Source of the DNA: Rhodospirillaceae bacterium
GTDB taxonomy: Bacteria; Pseudomonadota; Alphaproteobacteria; Thalassobaculales; Thalassobaculaceae
DNA: 64,000 nucleotides
Assembly (NCBI GenBank): GCA_018401495.1
Contig: JAGYJX010000008.1
Span: forward strand, 304,001 to 368,000
Direction: 5' to 3'
The notes beneath the pieces are model-generated. The model searched no databases, had not been told where the DNA came from, and saw nothing but the letters and a program-made list of their open reading frames with translations. Shown piece after piece: positions 18,311-27,667 of this stretch (within the stretch, counting starts at the first letter, position 1; each line of letters begins with the position of its first letter). The position numbers were made by a program, and so were the translations under genes.

Positions 18311-19794
18311 CAGAACAGCGTCTCCTGGGTCGGTGGCGTCGGCACCGGCTTCGGGCGCGGCCGCGCGCCGCCGGCGCCGATCACGGCGGCGCGTTCTCCG
18401 TCGCGGAACTTCAGGGTCACCGGCTGGCCGTCACGGGCATCCTCGGCCGACGTCACCGGGCTGCCGTCGGCGTCCCGGACCAGCGCGAAGCCGCGGTCGA
18501 GCACCCGCTCGAACGAGTTCGCCTGCAGCACGCGCTCCAGGCCCTTCACCCGGTCGTCCTCGAGCTTCAGGAACCGCCCGATGGCGGCGTCGGCGGCCCG
18601 GCCCAGCCGGGCCAGCTCGCGGTCGTCCTGCTCCAGGCGCCGTTCGATCGGCCCGACCTGCAACCCGCGCACGACCGCGGTCAGCCTTCCCTCGGTCCTG
18701 GCCAGGATCTCGAACGGCGTCGGCAGCCGCCGGCCGACGCGGTCGGCGAAACGCTCCAGCAGGCGCCGCAGGCAGGCCTCGCCGGTCTGGGTGGCGTAGT
18801 CCAGGCGCTGCTGCGCCTGCTCGATGCGCGACGCCGGATCGCCGAGACCGCGCGCCAGGCCGGTCAGCCGGGTGGCGCCGTCGGTGAGCCGGCGCGCCAT
18901 GGCGTGGGCCAGGCGGGCGGTGTCCTCGGCGATCCGCGCCACCAGTTCGGCGCGCACCGGCACCGCCATCTCGGCGGCCGCGGTCGGGGTCGGGGCGCGG
19001 CGGTCGCTGGCGAAGTCGATCAGGGTGGTGTCGGTCTCGTGCCCGACCGCCGAGATCAGCGGGATATCCGAGGCCGCGGCGGCGCGCACCACGACCTCCT
19101 CGTTGAAGGCCCAGAGGTCCTCAAGGCTGCCGCCGCCGCGCGCGACGATCAGCAGGTCCGGCCGGGCGACCCGGCCGCCGGCCGCGGGCAGGGCGTTGAA
19201 TCCGGCGATCGCCCGGGCGATCTGCTCCTTGGCGCCCTCGCCCTGGACCAGCACCGGCCAGACCACGACGTGCACCGGAAACCGGTCCGCCAGCCGGTGC
19301 AGGATGTCTCGGATCACCGCCCCGGTCGGCGAGGTGACGACACCGATCACCGACGGCAGAAACGGGATCGGCCGCTTGCGGTCGGCGTCGAACAGGCCCT
19401 CGGCGGTCAACCGCTTGCGGCGGTCCTCCAGCAGCTTCAGCAGCGCGCCCTCGCCGGCGAGCTCGATCTGGTCGATCACCATCTGGTACTTCGAGCGGCC
19501 GGGGTAGGTGGTCAGCTTGCCGGTGGCGATGACCTCCATCCCCTCCTCGGGCTGGACCGACAGCCGCTGCGCCGTGCCGCGCCAGCACACCGCCTCCAGC
19601 ACGCGCCTGGTCGTCCTTGAGGTTCAGGTAGATGTGACCGGAGCCGGCGCGCGTCGGGCGCGAGACTTCGCCGCGCACCCGCACCCGGTCGAACTGCGTC
19701 TCGATGGTGCGCTTAACCGCCGACGAGATCTCGCCGACGGTCAGTTCGGGCAGATTGCCGGGCGCGGCGGCGGGGGGTAAGCGGCGTCTTGCAT
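18310..19794 (-). CDS. xseA: Exodeoxyribonuclease VII large subunit (frame-broken)
   Basis: Catalytic subunit of the cytoplasmic single-strand DNase ExoVII. The N-terminal OB-fold reads [19 protein letters not shown] and [20 protein letters not shown]. The catalytic domain follows with [58 protein letters not shown] and [20 protein letters not shown], then a long helical C-terminal region. It ends with the conserved [14 protein letters not shown] and a Pro-rich tail. Breaks lie near 19605 (after NLKDDQAR) and near 19768, so the start is uncertain; the ATG at 19794 begins [10 protein letters not shown] and leads into the OB-fold after one corrected base. The stop overlaps the M23 start. It is divergent from purD. 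Confidence 0.9.
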
Positions 19795-19874
19795 GGCGTC
19801 AATCTATGCTACACACCGGCGCCTGTGAACGTCCGCACCCGACGATTATCGCCCGGCCGGGCAGGAGGTCTTGC

Positions 19875-21155
19875 ATGCGAGTTCTGGTCGTCGGCTCCGG
19901 CGGGCGCGAGCACGCGCTGTGCTGGGCGATCGCCGCCTCGCCGCTGGTCGATGCGCTGTATTGCGCGCCCGGCAACGCCGGGATCGCCCGCGAGGCGACC
20001 TGCGTGCCGATCCCGGTCGACGACCTCGATGGTCTGGTGGCGTTCGCCCGCGACGAGCGGATCGACTTCGTCGTCGTCGGGCCCGAGGGACCGCTGGTCG
20101 CCGGCCTGGTCGACCGGCTGGACGAGGCCGGCATCCGGTCGTTCGGGCCGACCGCCGCCGCCGCCGCGCTGGAGGGCTCTAAGGCGTTCACCAAGGATTT
20201 CTGCACCCGGCACGGCATCCCGACCGCCGCCTACGGACGCTTCACGGACGCCGAGGCGGCCCGGCGCTACATCCGCGAGCGCGGCGCCCCGATCGTCGTC
20301 AAGGCCGACGGCCTGGCCGCCGGCAAGGGGGTGGTGGTCGCCGAAACCGTCGACGACGCCCTCGCCGCCGTCGACGCCATGATGTCGGACCGGGCGTTCG
20401 GCGACGCCGGGGCCGAGATCGTGGTCGAGGAGTTCATGGTCGGCGAGGAGGCCAGCTTCTTCGCCCTGACGGACGGCGCGTTCGTGCTGCCGCTCGCCGG
20501 TGCCCAGGACCACAAGCGGGTCGGCGACGGCGACACCGGCCCGAACACCGGCGGCATGGGCGCCTACTCGCCGGCGCCGGTGGTCGACGCGGCGATGGCG
20601 GGGCGCATCATGGCGGAGGTCGTCGAGCCGACGGTCGCCGGCATGAGGGAGGAGGGCCGGCCGTTCAAGGGTGTGCTGTTCGCCGGCCTGATGATCACCG
20701 CCGAAGGCCCGCGGCTGATCGAGTACAACGTCCGCTTCGGCGATCCGGAATGCCAGGCGCTGGCGATGCGGCTGAAGAGCGACCTGCTGCCGGCGCTGCT
20801 CGCGGTGGCCGACGGTCAACTGGCCCATGTCGACCTGCGTTGGCGTGCCGAGACGGCGCTCTGCGTGGTCATGGCGGCAGCCGGCTACCCCGGTGAATAC
20901 CGGAGGGGTACCGAGATTCGCGGGCTGGAGGAGAGCGACGGTGATGACGTCGTGGTGTTCCACGCCGGCACCGCTCGCGACGGCGACGGTCGGCTCAGGG
21001 CGACCGGGGGCCGGGTGCTGGGGGTTACCGCGCTCGGCGTCGACGCTGCGGAGGCGAGGGCGCGCGCCTACGCCGCGGTCGACCGGATCGACTGGCCGGA
21101 CGGCTTCTGCCGCCGTGACATCGGATGGCGGGCGGTCAGCCGGGCGGCAGGATAG
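19875..21155 (+). CDS. purD: Phosphoribosylamine--glycine ligase
   Basis: ATP-grasp enzyme of de novo purine synthesis that joins glycine to phosphoribosylamine. The 426-residue product shows the family order: [51 protein letters not shown]-grasp [37 protein letters not shown], the PurD signature [20 protein letters not shown] and metal site [14 protein letters not shown]. The ATG at 19875 is favoured by a perfect AGGAGG 6 bases upstream (19863-19868); the open frame extends further upstream without family sequence. The frame is intact. It is divergent from xseA, the usual alphaproteobacterial arrangement. Confidence 0.96.
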   Translation: MRVLVVGSGGREHALCWAIAASPLVDALYCAPGNAGIAREATCVPIPVDDLDGLVAFARDERIDFVVVGPEGPLVAGLVDRLDEAGIRSFGPTAAAAALEGSKAFTKDFCTRHGIPTAAYGRFTDAEAARRYIRERGAPIVVKADGLAAGKGVVVAETVDDALAAVDAMMSDRAFGDAGAEIVVEEFMVGEEASFFALTDGAFVLPLAGAQDHKRVGDGDTGPNTGGMGAYSPAPVVDAAMAGRIMAEVVEPTVAGMREEGRPFKGVLFAGLMITAEGPRLIEYNVRFGDPECQALAMRLKSDLLPALLAVADGQLAHVDLRWRAETALCVVMAAAGYPGEYRRGTEIRGLEESDGDDVVVFHAGTARDGDGRLRATGGRVLGVTALGVDAAEARARAYAAVDRIDWPDGFCRRDIGWRAVSRAAG

Positions 21156-21185
21156 CGCAGGCCTGGCGAACGAAGGCGTAACGCG

Positions 21186-22772
21186 ATGAGCGGCAACACG
21201 CTGATCGACGACCGCGAGGTCGGCCGTCGCATCCTGCGCGACCCCGCGGACGCGGCGGCGTACCCCGACGCTGTCCGCGGTCTGAGCGACAGCACGGCGG
21301 TATTCCGCTGGTTCCGGCGCCTCACGGTCTTGCCGACGGCCTTCGCCGAGGGCGACATCCTGATGGTCGACGGCGATGTCCTGCGGCGAGCGCTTCGGGC
21401 GACGGCGAGTGTGGAGGTTGCCGGTCTGCGGCGGCTGGCGAACTCGGTCCGGTTCCGACACCGCGCCATCCCGGGCTTCGTCGGCGCGGCGCTGGTGGCC
21501 AACCGACGGGTCGACCTCGACGCGCTGGCGACCCTGCCGGTGCGGTTCGCCGACGCTCGCGACAATTTCGATCGCCTGATCGCCGTCCTGTCGGAGAACG
21601 CCGTCCCGGATACCGTCGACGAAGCGTACAGCATGACGCTTGCCAAGCAGAGCGTTGCCTCGGCGCTGAGGAGCGCCGGCCTCAACGAGCAGGCCGCCCG
21701 GCTTGAACTGAACGTGTCCAGGTTCATGCGCAGGGTCCGCCGGAACCTCTACGGCGAGGCTTTCCGGGTTTTTCGACCGCAGTGGACCGCCGCTATCGGC
21801 CATCTGGTGCTGCTTGCCTTCCTGCTCCGCGGACAGGCCGCGGGGACCTTCGACTTCCGCGGCGCCAAGGTGGTCGGTGGCCGGATCGCGAACCGGTTCC
21901 TGTGGGACCTGATGCTGTCGGCGTCGCCGGACCTCGAGATCGTCCCTGGTTGGACCGGGTATGCCGACAGCCATTCCAGCCGTCATCTCGAATGGGTGGA
22001 GGGCAGGTTCGTCGACTGCTTCGAGGCGTGCGGCATCGTCGCCGACCGCGCCGGCGATGGCCGTGGGGCCATCCTGGCCCGGCCTGAGCGCTCACAGCCT
22101 GCCCTCGCCCGGTTCCTCGCGTCGGCCGGCATCGCGCCGGACGCCCCGATCGTGACGCTGCACTGCCGGGAGGCGGGCTTCCGCGTCAACGAGCGCCACG
22201 ACCTTCGCAACGCCGAGATCGCGAGCTGCCTGCCGGCGGTGGCGGGACTGGTGGCGCGTGGCTACCGGGTGGTCCGGCTCGGAGACCGGAGCATGACGCC
22301 GCTGCCGACCATGGCCGGCGTGGTCGATTACGCAACCTCGGAGCTGAAGTCCGCCGAACTCGACGTCCTGCTGCCGGCGGCGGCGACGTTCCACATCGGG
22401 TCCAGTTCCGGGCTGTCGCTGGTGCCGTTGCTGTTCGGGGTGCCGTGTCTGTTTCTGAACTGGTATCCGTTCGACCTGCTCCCCTGGGGGCGTCGAAACT
22501 GGACCGTCCTGAAAACCCTGACCTCTCTCGCCGACGGACGCCGGGTCACGGACCGCGCGACCTATGGGCCCTTGGCGCAGCGTCGCGACCGGCGGCTCCT
22601 GCGGGCGTTGGGGCATGACGTCCATGACCTGCGGCCGGCCGAGATCGCGCGCGCGATCGAAGACTTCGCAAGGAACCGCGAAAGCGAGCCGGGAGAGCCG
22701 CCGAAATCGGGCCGCAACGCCGGTCGCCTGTTGATCGCCGACGAGTCGGGTACGCTGCGCGACCTCGCCTGA
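21186..22772 (+). CDS. TIGR04372-type putative glycosyltransferase
   Basis: A 528-residue protein whose C-terminal half matches the TIGR04372 putative glycosyltransferase pattern. Visible stretches are VTLHCREAGFRVNERHDLRN, AEIASCLPAVAGLVARGYRV, VRLGDRSMTPLPTMAGVVDY, and FHIGSSSGLSLVPLLFGVPC followed by LFLNWYPFDLLPWG. This has the layout of a GT-B C-terminal donor domain. The N-terminal 200 residues are helical and resemble nothing I recognise, apart from a hydrophobic stretch IGHLVLLAFLLRG near residue 205. Such genes usually sit in polysaccharide or LPS loci; here it is alone, 30 bases after purD. Sugar and acceptor unknown. The AT content is not unusual and the frame is intact. Confidence 0.65.
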   Translation: MSGNTLIDDREVGRRILRDPADAAAYPDAVRGLSDSTAVFRWFRRLTVLPTAFAEGDILMVDGDVLRRALRATASVEVAGLRRLANSVRFRHRAIPGFVGAALVANRRVDLDALATLPVRFADARDNFDRLIAVLSENAVPDTVDEAYSMTLAKQSVASALRSAGLNEQAARLELNVSRFMRRVRRNLYGEAFRVFRPQWTAAIGHLVLLAFLLRGQAAGTFDFRGAKVVGGRIANRFLWDLMLSASPDLEIVPGWTGYADSHSSRHLEWVEGRFVDCFEACGIVADRAGDGRGAILARPERSQPALARFLASAGIAPDAPIVTLHCREAGFRVNERHDLRNAEIASCLPAVAGLVARGYRVVRLGDRSMTPLPTMAGVVDYATSELKSAELDVLLPAAATFHIGSSSGLSLVPLLFGVPCLFLNWYPFDLLPWGRRNWTVLKTLTSLADGRRVTDRATYGPLAQRRDRRLLRALGHDVHDLRPAEIARAIEDFARNRESEPGEPPKSGRNAGRLLIADESGTLRDLA

Positions 22773-22779
22773 CTCCGCT

Positions 22780-23181
22780 CTAGAGCAGTTCCTTCTTCAA
22801 CGCCCCCCAGTCCCAGCCGACCACGGTGCTGCGGTGCAGGCCGTCGGGCAGCTGGGTGTGGGCGGTCGAGCCCGCGAGCAGCACGCCGGCCAGCCGGAGG
22901 TTGGCGTGCTTGGCGAACCGGATCTCCTCGGACACGGTGCGGCTGGTGGACGCCGACGGCGTCACCAGGACCAGGGCAATGTGAGCCTTGCGCATGGTCT
23001 CGATCACCACGATCTCGCGCTGCACCGGGTCCAGGTCCTCGCGCCGGGAGGCGCCGGTTACCTGCAACGGCCACTGCTGGGCCGCCAACTCGCGCAGGAA
23101 CTCGCGGGCGACCAGGCGGCCACGCTCGAGGTCGAAGATCAGATGCAGGCGGCGGACCCCGCTGTTCGGCGTATCGCTCAT
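22780..23181 (-). CDS. Small TIR-like (ThsB/DUF1863-like) protein
   Basis: A 133-residue cytoplasmic protein with a Rossmann-like pattern resembling TIR-like (MTH538/DUF1863) domains. It has a first strand RLHLIFDLERGR, a middle segment ETMRKAHIALVLVTPSASTS, the TIR-like helix TVSEEIRFAKHANLRLAGV and a C-terminal VVGWDWGALKKELL. The S-x3-V-x2-EI-x2-A spacing matches the conserved helix of that fold. I see no clear catalytic Glu of NAD-cleaving TIRs at the expected place, so activity is open. No ThsA-like or other defence effector lies beside it; the neighbours are a glycosyltransferase (tail to tail, 8 bases) and a divergent EAL/GGDEF gene 84 bases away. Identity is tentative; the gene itself looks real. 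Confidence 0.5.
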   Translation of the reverse strand: MSDTPNSGVRRLHLIFDLERGRLVAREFLRELAAQQWPLQVTGASRREDLDPVQREIVVIETMRKAHIALVLVTPSASTSRTVSEEIRFAKHANLRLAGVLLAGSTAHTQLPDGLHRSTVVGWDWGALKKELL

Positions 23182-23265
23182 GAATTCTTCATCGTATCGT
23201 CATCTCGGAATAGTTGTTTGTGCGAGACCTTGTCGTCCGGGGTCAAGGATGCGGTTGGAGGGCGG

Positions 23266-25077
23266 GTGACCAAGGACTTCGACCCGTTGGTCGTTCGGCT
23301 GGACGATGCGCGGTCCGGGGCGTTCGCTTCCCTGGAAGCGTTCCTGTCCGCCGTCGAGGCCACGACCGCCTACGCTTTCCAGCCGATCGTACACATGGAT
23401 ACCGGCATCGCCCACGGCTATGAGGCGCTGCTGCGAGGCGTCGATCGGCTCGGGCTGGCGCCGATCGGTGCCTTGTTCGACCTCGCCTATCACCGCGGCT
23501 GGCTCGGCCCGCTCGAACGTCTCCTGCACACCAGGGCGATCGACGCCTTCGCGACCATTCCGTCCGAGACAGCCCGGCTGTTCCTCAACGTCGACGCCCG
23601 CCGGGTGGCGGCCGCCGAGGGCGTGGCCGAGGAGATCGCCGAGCGCCTCGACGCCCGCGGCATCGAGCGCGACCGCTTCTGCCTGGAGATTCCCGAGACC
23701 CAGGAGATGGCGACCGGCGACGGCGCGCTTGGCGTGTTCCGGCGTCTCAAGGAGGCTGGAGGCCACCTGGCGCTCGACGATTTCGGGCAGGGTTACTCGA
23801 GGTTGCGCCTGCTGCACGAGCACCAACCCGACTACGTGAAGATCGACCGCTACTTCATCTCCGGAATTTCGGCCGAGCCGAAGAAGCGGCTGTTCCTGTC
23901 GCGCATCGTCGACGTCATGCACGTGCTGGGCATCCGGATGATCGCCGAGGGAGTGGAGACCGAGGCCGAATTCCGGACCTGCAAGGATCTCGGCTTCGAC
24001 CTCGCCCAGGGCTTCCTGATCCAGCACCCGACGACCGACCGCACAGCGCTCCGGGCGGTGTACCCGATCGTTGAGCGAATCAACCAAAGCGAGAGGCGCA
24101 ACCGGTCCGGCGACGTTGGCCTGGTGCGCGAGCAGATCCAGACGCTGCCACCGCTGCTTGCCGATCTCGACATGATTGACGTGTTCGAGGCGTTCCGGCG
24201 GCACGGCGAACTGACGCTGTTCCCGGTGGTCGACCGCGACGGCGTGCCGATCGGTGTGATCAGCGACGTCGACCTGAAATCCTACGTGTACTCCCCGTTC
24301 GGCCGCGATCTGATGGCCAACAAGACCTATGGCAAGCGTCTGCGCGAACTGGTGCGCCCGTGCCCGGTGGCGGCGATCGAAACGCCGATCGAGAAGATCC
24401 TCGAGCTGTTCGCCCACCGGGTCGATGCCCCGGGCGTGCTGATGGTCGAGCACGGCCGGTATGCCGGTTTCATGGGGTCGATCGCGATCCTGCGGGCGGT
24501 CCATGAGAAGAACCTCGCGGCCGCCCGCGACCAGAATCCCCTGACCCGACTGCCGGGCAATCTGTCGATCGGCGACTGGGTGGCGGACGCGCTCGCCGAC
24601 ACCAGCACCGACCGGATCCTGGTGTACATGGATTTCGACAACTTCAAGCCGTTCAACGATGCCTACGGCTTCCGGCAAGGCGACCGGGCGATCCAGCTGT
24701 TCGCAGAGCTGATGCAAAAGGCGCTCGCCGAGGCCGGAGGATTTCTGGGTCACATCGGTGGCGACGATTTCTTCGCCGGCTTCTCGGGCGCCGACGCGTC
24801 CTCGGTCCGCGAGCGGGTGCGCGGCCTGATGGACCGCTTCCAGCACGAGGTCGAGAGCTTCTACGAATCCGAGGCTCGGCACCTCGGCTACCTTGAAGCG
24901 GCGGGGCGCGACGGGCTGGTGCGACGATTCGGCCTGCTGACCTGCAGCGCCGGCCTGCTGGTGCTGCCGGCGGGGCGCGAGCCGGTGCCGACCGACCGGG
25001 TGATGGCCGAGATCGCTCGGCTCAAGAAGAAGGCGAAGGCCACCGACCGGCGGCTGGCCTTCGCCGAACTCGCCTGA
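23266..25077 (+). CDS. EAL-CBS-GGDEF cyclic-di-GMP signalling protein
   Basis: A 603-residue cytoplasmic protein. The EAL domain (about residues 40-290) has all key elements: GYEALLRG, LFLNVDARR, CLEIPETQE, LALDDFGQGYS, YVKIDRYF, MIAEGVETEAEF and DLAQGFLI, so phosphodiesterase activity is plausible. A pair of CBS motifs follows (LTLFPVVDRDGVPIGVISD; GVLMVEHGRYAGFMGS). The GGDEF domain is last: ILVYMDFDNFKPFNDAYGF and HIGGDDFFAGF. The signature is GGDDF rather than GGDEF/GGEEF and no RxxD inhibitory site is seen, so it may be a GTP sensor or weak cyclase. The start chosen is GTG 23266, with GGAGG 4 bases upstream; longer frames overlap the divergent TIR-like gene. Confidence 0.88.
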   Translation: MTKDFDPLVVRLDDARSGAFASLEAFLSAVEATTAYAFQPIVHMDTGIAHGYEALLRGVDRLGLAPIGALFDLAYHRGWLGPLERLLHTRAIDAFATIPSETARLFLNVDARRVAAAEGVAEEIAERLDARGIERDRFCLEIPETQEMATGDGALGVFRRLKEAGGHLALDDFGQGYSRLRLLHEHQPDYVKIDRYFISGISAEPKKRLFLSRIVDVMHVLGIRMIAEGVETEAEFRTCKDLGFDLAQGFLIQHPTTDRTALRAVYPIVERINQSERRNRSGDVGLVREQIQTLPPLLADLDMIDVFEAFRRHGELTLFPVVDRDGVPIGVISDVDLKSYVYSPFGRDLMANKTYGKRLRELVRPCPVAAIETPIEKILELFAHRVDAPGVLMVEHGRYAGFMGSIAILRAVHEKNLAAARDQNPLTRLPGNLSIGDWVADALADTSTDRILVYMDFDNFKPFNDAYGFRQGDRAIQLFAELMQKALAEAGGFLGHIGGDDFFAGFSGADASSVRERVRGLMDRFQHEVESFYESEARHLGYLEAAGRDGLVRRFGLLTCSAGLLVLPAGREPVPTDRVMAEIARLKKKAKATDRRLAFAELA

Positions 25078-25083
25078 ACCGCG

Positions 25084-25536
25084 TCAGCGGCGGTCGGCGA
25101 AGAACGCCTTCAGCAGCGTCGAAGCCGTGCTCTCCTCGACGCCGCCGACGATCTCCGGGCGGTGGTGGCAGGTCGGCTGCCCGAACACCCGCGCGCCATG
25201 CTCGACGCCGCCACCCTTTGGGTCATAGGCGGCGAACACCAGGCGGCGGATCCGGGCGTGGGCGATCGCCTGGGCGCACATCGCGCACGGCTCCAGGGTG
25301 ACGTAGAGATCGCAGTCGGTCAGGCGGGGCGTGTCGAGCGCCCGGGCGGCGGCGCGGATCGCCAGCATCTCGGCGTGCGCGGTCGGGTCGCGGTCGGTTT
25401 CGACGCGGTTGCCGGCCTCGGCCAGGACGCGGCCGGTCGGCGCGTGCACCACGACCGCGCCGACCGGCACCTCGCCGGCCGCGGCGGCAGCCCGTGCCGC
25501 CGCCAGCGCCCTCGCCATGTTGCCGTCGCCCGTCAT
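25084..25536 (-). CDS. tadA: tRNA(adenine-34) deaminase
   Basis: Zinc deaminase that converts A34 to inosine in tRNA-Arg(ACG). The 150-residue protein contains the two zinc motifs [15 protein letters not shown] (catalytic Glu) and [17 protein letters not shown], then [19 protein letters not shown] and a short C-terminus. Length and order are those of bacterial TadA. The stop is six bases from the convergent EAL-CBS-GGDEF gene end. It is divergent from rluB across 65 bases, a pairing common in alphaproteobacteria. The start at ATG 25536 is the only good candidate. The frame is intact. Confidence 0.93.
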   Translation of the reverse strand: MTGDGNMARALAAARAAAAAGEVPVGAVVVHAPTGRVLAEAGNRVETDRDPTAHAEMLAIRAAARALDTPRLTDCDLYVTLEPCAMCAQAIAHARIRRLVFAAYDPKGGGVEHGARVFGQPTCHHRPEIVGGVEESTASTLLKAFFADRR

Positions 25537-25601
25537 GGGGCGGGCTTACGCGGTCGCGTGGCGATTGTCACGCCGGTCGGCGCGCGGTACACCGCACCTC
25601 C

Positions 25602-27135
25602 ATGCCAGCGAAAACACCCCGACGCGTCCCCACCGACCTCGCCCCGCTGTTCGACGAGAGCCGCGGGCCCGAGCGTATTTCCAAGCGCCTTGCCCGCGCC
25701 GGCCTGTGCTCGCGCCGAGACGCCGAGCGCTGGATCGCCGAGGGGCGGGTCAAGGTCGACGGGGTGGTGCTCGCCTCGCCCGCCGTCAACGTCGACGACG
25801 ACAGCGTGATCCTGGTCGACGACAAGCCGGTCCCCGCGATCGAGCCGCCGCGGCTCTGGCGCTACCACAAGCCCGACGGGCTGGTGACCAGCAACCGCGA
25901 TCCCGAGGGCCGGCCGACGGTGTTCGACAAGCTGCCGAAGGACCTGCCGCGGGTGGTGACGGTCGGCCGGCTCGACATCGATTCCGAGGGCCTGCTGCTG
26001 CTCACCAACGACGGCGAACTGGCGCGCTACCTGGAACTGCCGTCGACCGGATGGGTGCGGCGCTACCGGGTGCGGGTGTTCGGCCCGCTTGACGAGGCGA
26101 AGCTCGACAACCTCAAGAAGGGCATCCGCATCGACGACCTCGAGTACGGCCCGATCGAGGTCACCATCGACAAGGCGACGCGCACCAATTCCTGGCTGAC
26201 CGTGGGCCTGCGCGAGGGCAAGAACCGCGAGGTCCGGCGGGTGATGGAGCATGTCGGCCTCAGCGTCAGCCGGCTGATCCGCGTCACCTACGGGCCGTTC
26301 CAGCTTGGCGACATCGAGCCGGGGGCGGTCGAGGAGGTCAAGCGCCGGGTGCTCAAGGACCAACTCGGCCTCGACAAGGGCGACGACAGCGGTCACGCCA
26401 AGGCCAAGCCGCAGCGCACCGGCACTCAGCCCCCGGGCCGCAAGCCGGGCGCCGTGAAACCGGGCGTGGCGAAGCCAGGAGTGGCCAAGCCGGGTGCGGC
26501 CAAGCCGGCAGCCAGCAAGCCCGGTACCCTTCGCCTGAAGCCGAAGGACATGGAGGCCGAGGCCCCGGACGGAACCCCGAAGGCAGGGCGCCCGAAGCGC
26601 GGCCGGGTGGCCGACTTCAAGCGCGAGATCGCCAAGCCGGGGCACCCCCGGCGCGAGGTTCCCGGGCGCGACGGGGTCAGGCGCGACTGGCCGCAGCGCG
26701 ACGAGGCGACCGGCGAAGGTGCGCGGGGTGAGGGCCCGAAGCGCGACGGCCCGAAGCGCGATGACCCGAAGCGCGATGGCCCGCGTCGTGATGGTCCGCG
26801 GGGTGATGGCCCTCGGGGTGACGGCCCGCGTCCCGGTGGCCCGAAGGGCCCGGGTCCGGCGGGCGGCCCCGGAGCGACGGTCCCAGGGGCGATGGTCCCA
26901 GGGGCGATGGTCCCAGGGGTGATGGTCCCAGGGGTGATGGTCCCAGGGGCGGTGGTCCCAGGGGCGGGGGTCCCAGGGGCGGCGGTCCCAGGGCGGCGGT
27001 CCCAGAAGTGATGGACCACGGGGTGACGGGCCGCGGCGTGGCGGCCCGGGACGCGACGGCGGAAGACCGGGCGGACCCGGCACGGACAGGGGGAAGCCGG
27101 GTGCGGATCGTCGCCGGAAAACACCGCGGGGCTAA
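25602..27135 (+). CDS. rluB: 23S rRNA pseudouridine synthase RluB with long repetitive tail (frame-broken in tail)
   Basis: An S4 RNA-binding domain ([20 protein letters not shown], residues about 20-75) precedes the RsuA/RluB catalytic domain with [40 protein letters not shown] (catalytic Asp) and [19 protein letters not shown]. After about residue 250 comes a low-complexity basic tail: Lys-Pro-Gly repeats, then Arg-Asp-Gly-Pro repeats. As printed, the frame leaves this pattern near 26870 and reads a Val-Pro-Gly-Ala-Met repeat to 27011. One added C in the C run near 26867 and one added G near 26993 restore GPRGD repeats up to a TAA at 27133-27135. The stop then lies inside rsmD, a normal overlap. 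The corrected length is about 511 residues. Confidence 0.9.
26879..26997 (+). repeat. 15-base minisatellite inside the rluB tail
   Basis: Eight tandem units of GGTCCCAGGGGNGNN: seven of 15 bases and a last one (26984-26997) of 14 bases that lacks one G of the G run. In the corrected frame each unit encodes Gly-Pro-Arg-Gly-Asp/Gly, continuing the pattern of the upstream tail. The short last unit is the second frame break in rluB. Confidence 0.85.
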
Positions 27136-27661
27136 GCTCGTCGCGCCGGAGGGGCTGGAAATCCGCCCGACCTCCGAGCGCGCCCGCGAAGCGCTGTTCT
27201 CGATCCTGGAGGGCGGGCGATTCCCGCTGACGCTGCGCGGCGCCCGCGTGCTCGACCTGTTCGCCGGCACCGGCGCGCTCGGCCTCGAGGCGCTGTCGCG
27301 CGGCGCCAGCCAGATCGTGTTCGTGGAAAGCGGGGCGGCCGCCCTCGAGGCGCTGCGCACCAACATCGCCAAGCTGCGGGCGGCCGGCATGGTCCACATC
27401 CGCGAGACCGACGCCACCCGCTTCCTCGAGCGCACGACCACCCCGGCCGACCTGGTGCTGATGGATCCGCCCTACGGCTCGGGACTGTGGGTCGAGGCGC
27501 TCGACACCATCGGCCGCGGCGGCTGGATCGGCGCGGACACGGTCATCGCCGTCGAGGTCGGCAAGAAGGAGAGCGTGGCGGCGCCGGCGGGCTACACCCT
27601 CGCCGACGACCGCCGCTACGGCGCCGCGCGCCTGATTCTGCTGCAGAAGCAGGCGGCGTAA
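27101..27661 (+). CDS. rsmD: 16S rRNA (guanine966-N2)-methyltransferase
   Basis: A 186-residue SAM-dependent methyltransferase acting on G966 of 16S rRNA. The N-terminus [18 protein letters not shown] with RPTSERAREALFSIL is the RsmD signature. The SAM site is VLDLFAGTGALGLEALSRGA and the catalytic motif is LVLMDPPYGSGLW. The GTG at 27101 is chosen because it starts exactly at the family N-terminus; the longer frame from 27008 reads the rluB tail out of frame. It overlaps rluB by 35 bases. Frame intact. Confidence 0.93.
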   Translation: MRIVAGKHRGAKLVAPEGLEIRPTSERAREALFSILEGGRFPLTLRGARVLDLFAGTGALGLEALSRGASQIVFVESGAAALEALRTNIAKLRAAGMVHIRETDATRFLERTTTPADLVLMDPPYGSGLWVEALDTIGRGGWIGADTVIAVEVGKKESVAAPAGYTLADDRRYGAARLILLQKQAA

Positions 27662-27667
27662 CCGGCC

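Noticed and set aside
19809..21986. A 725-residue open frame antisense to purD and the TIGR04372 gene
   Set aside because: It is Arg/Ala/His/Gln-rich with no motif and overlaps two well-supported genes; long shadow frames are expected at this GC content.
22834..23265. N-terminal extension of the EAL-CBS-GGDEF protein upstream of 23266
   Set aside because: It overlaps the divergent TIR-like gene, is not EAL-like, and a GTG with a ribosome site starts the conserved part.
26870..27011. Collagen-like or elastin-like Val-Pro-Gly-Ala-Met repeat protein end
   Set aside because: Produced by reading the RluB tail out of frame after a one-base loss; the correct frame continues Gly-Pro-Arg-Gly-Asp repeats.
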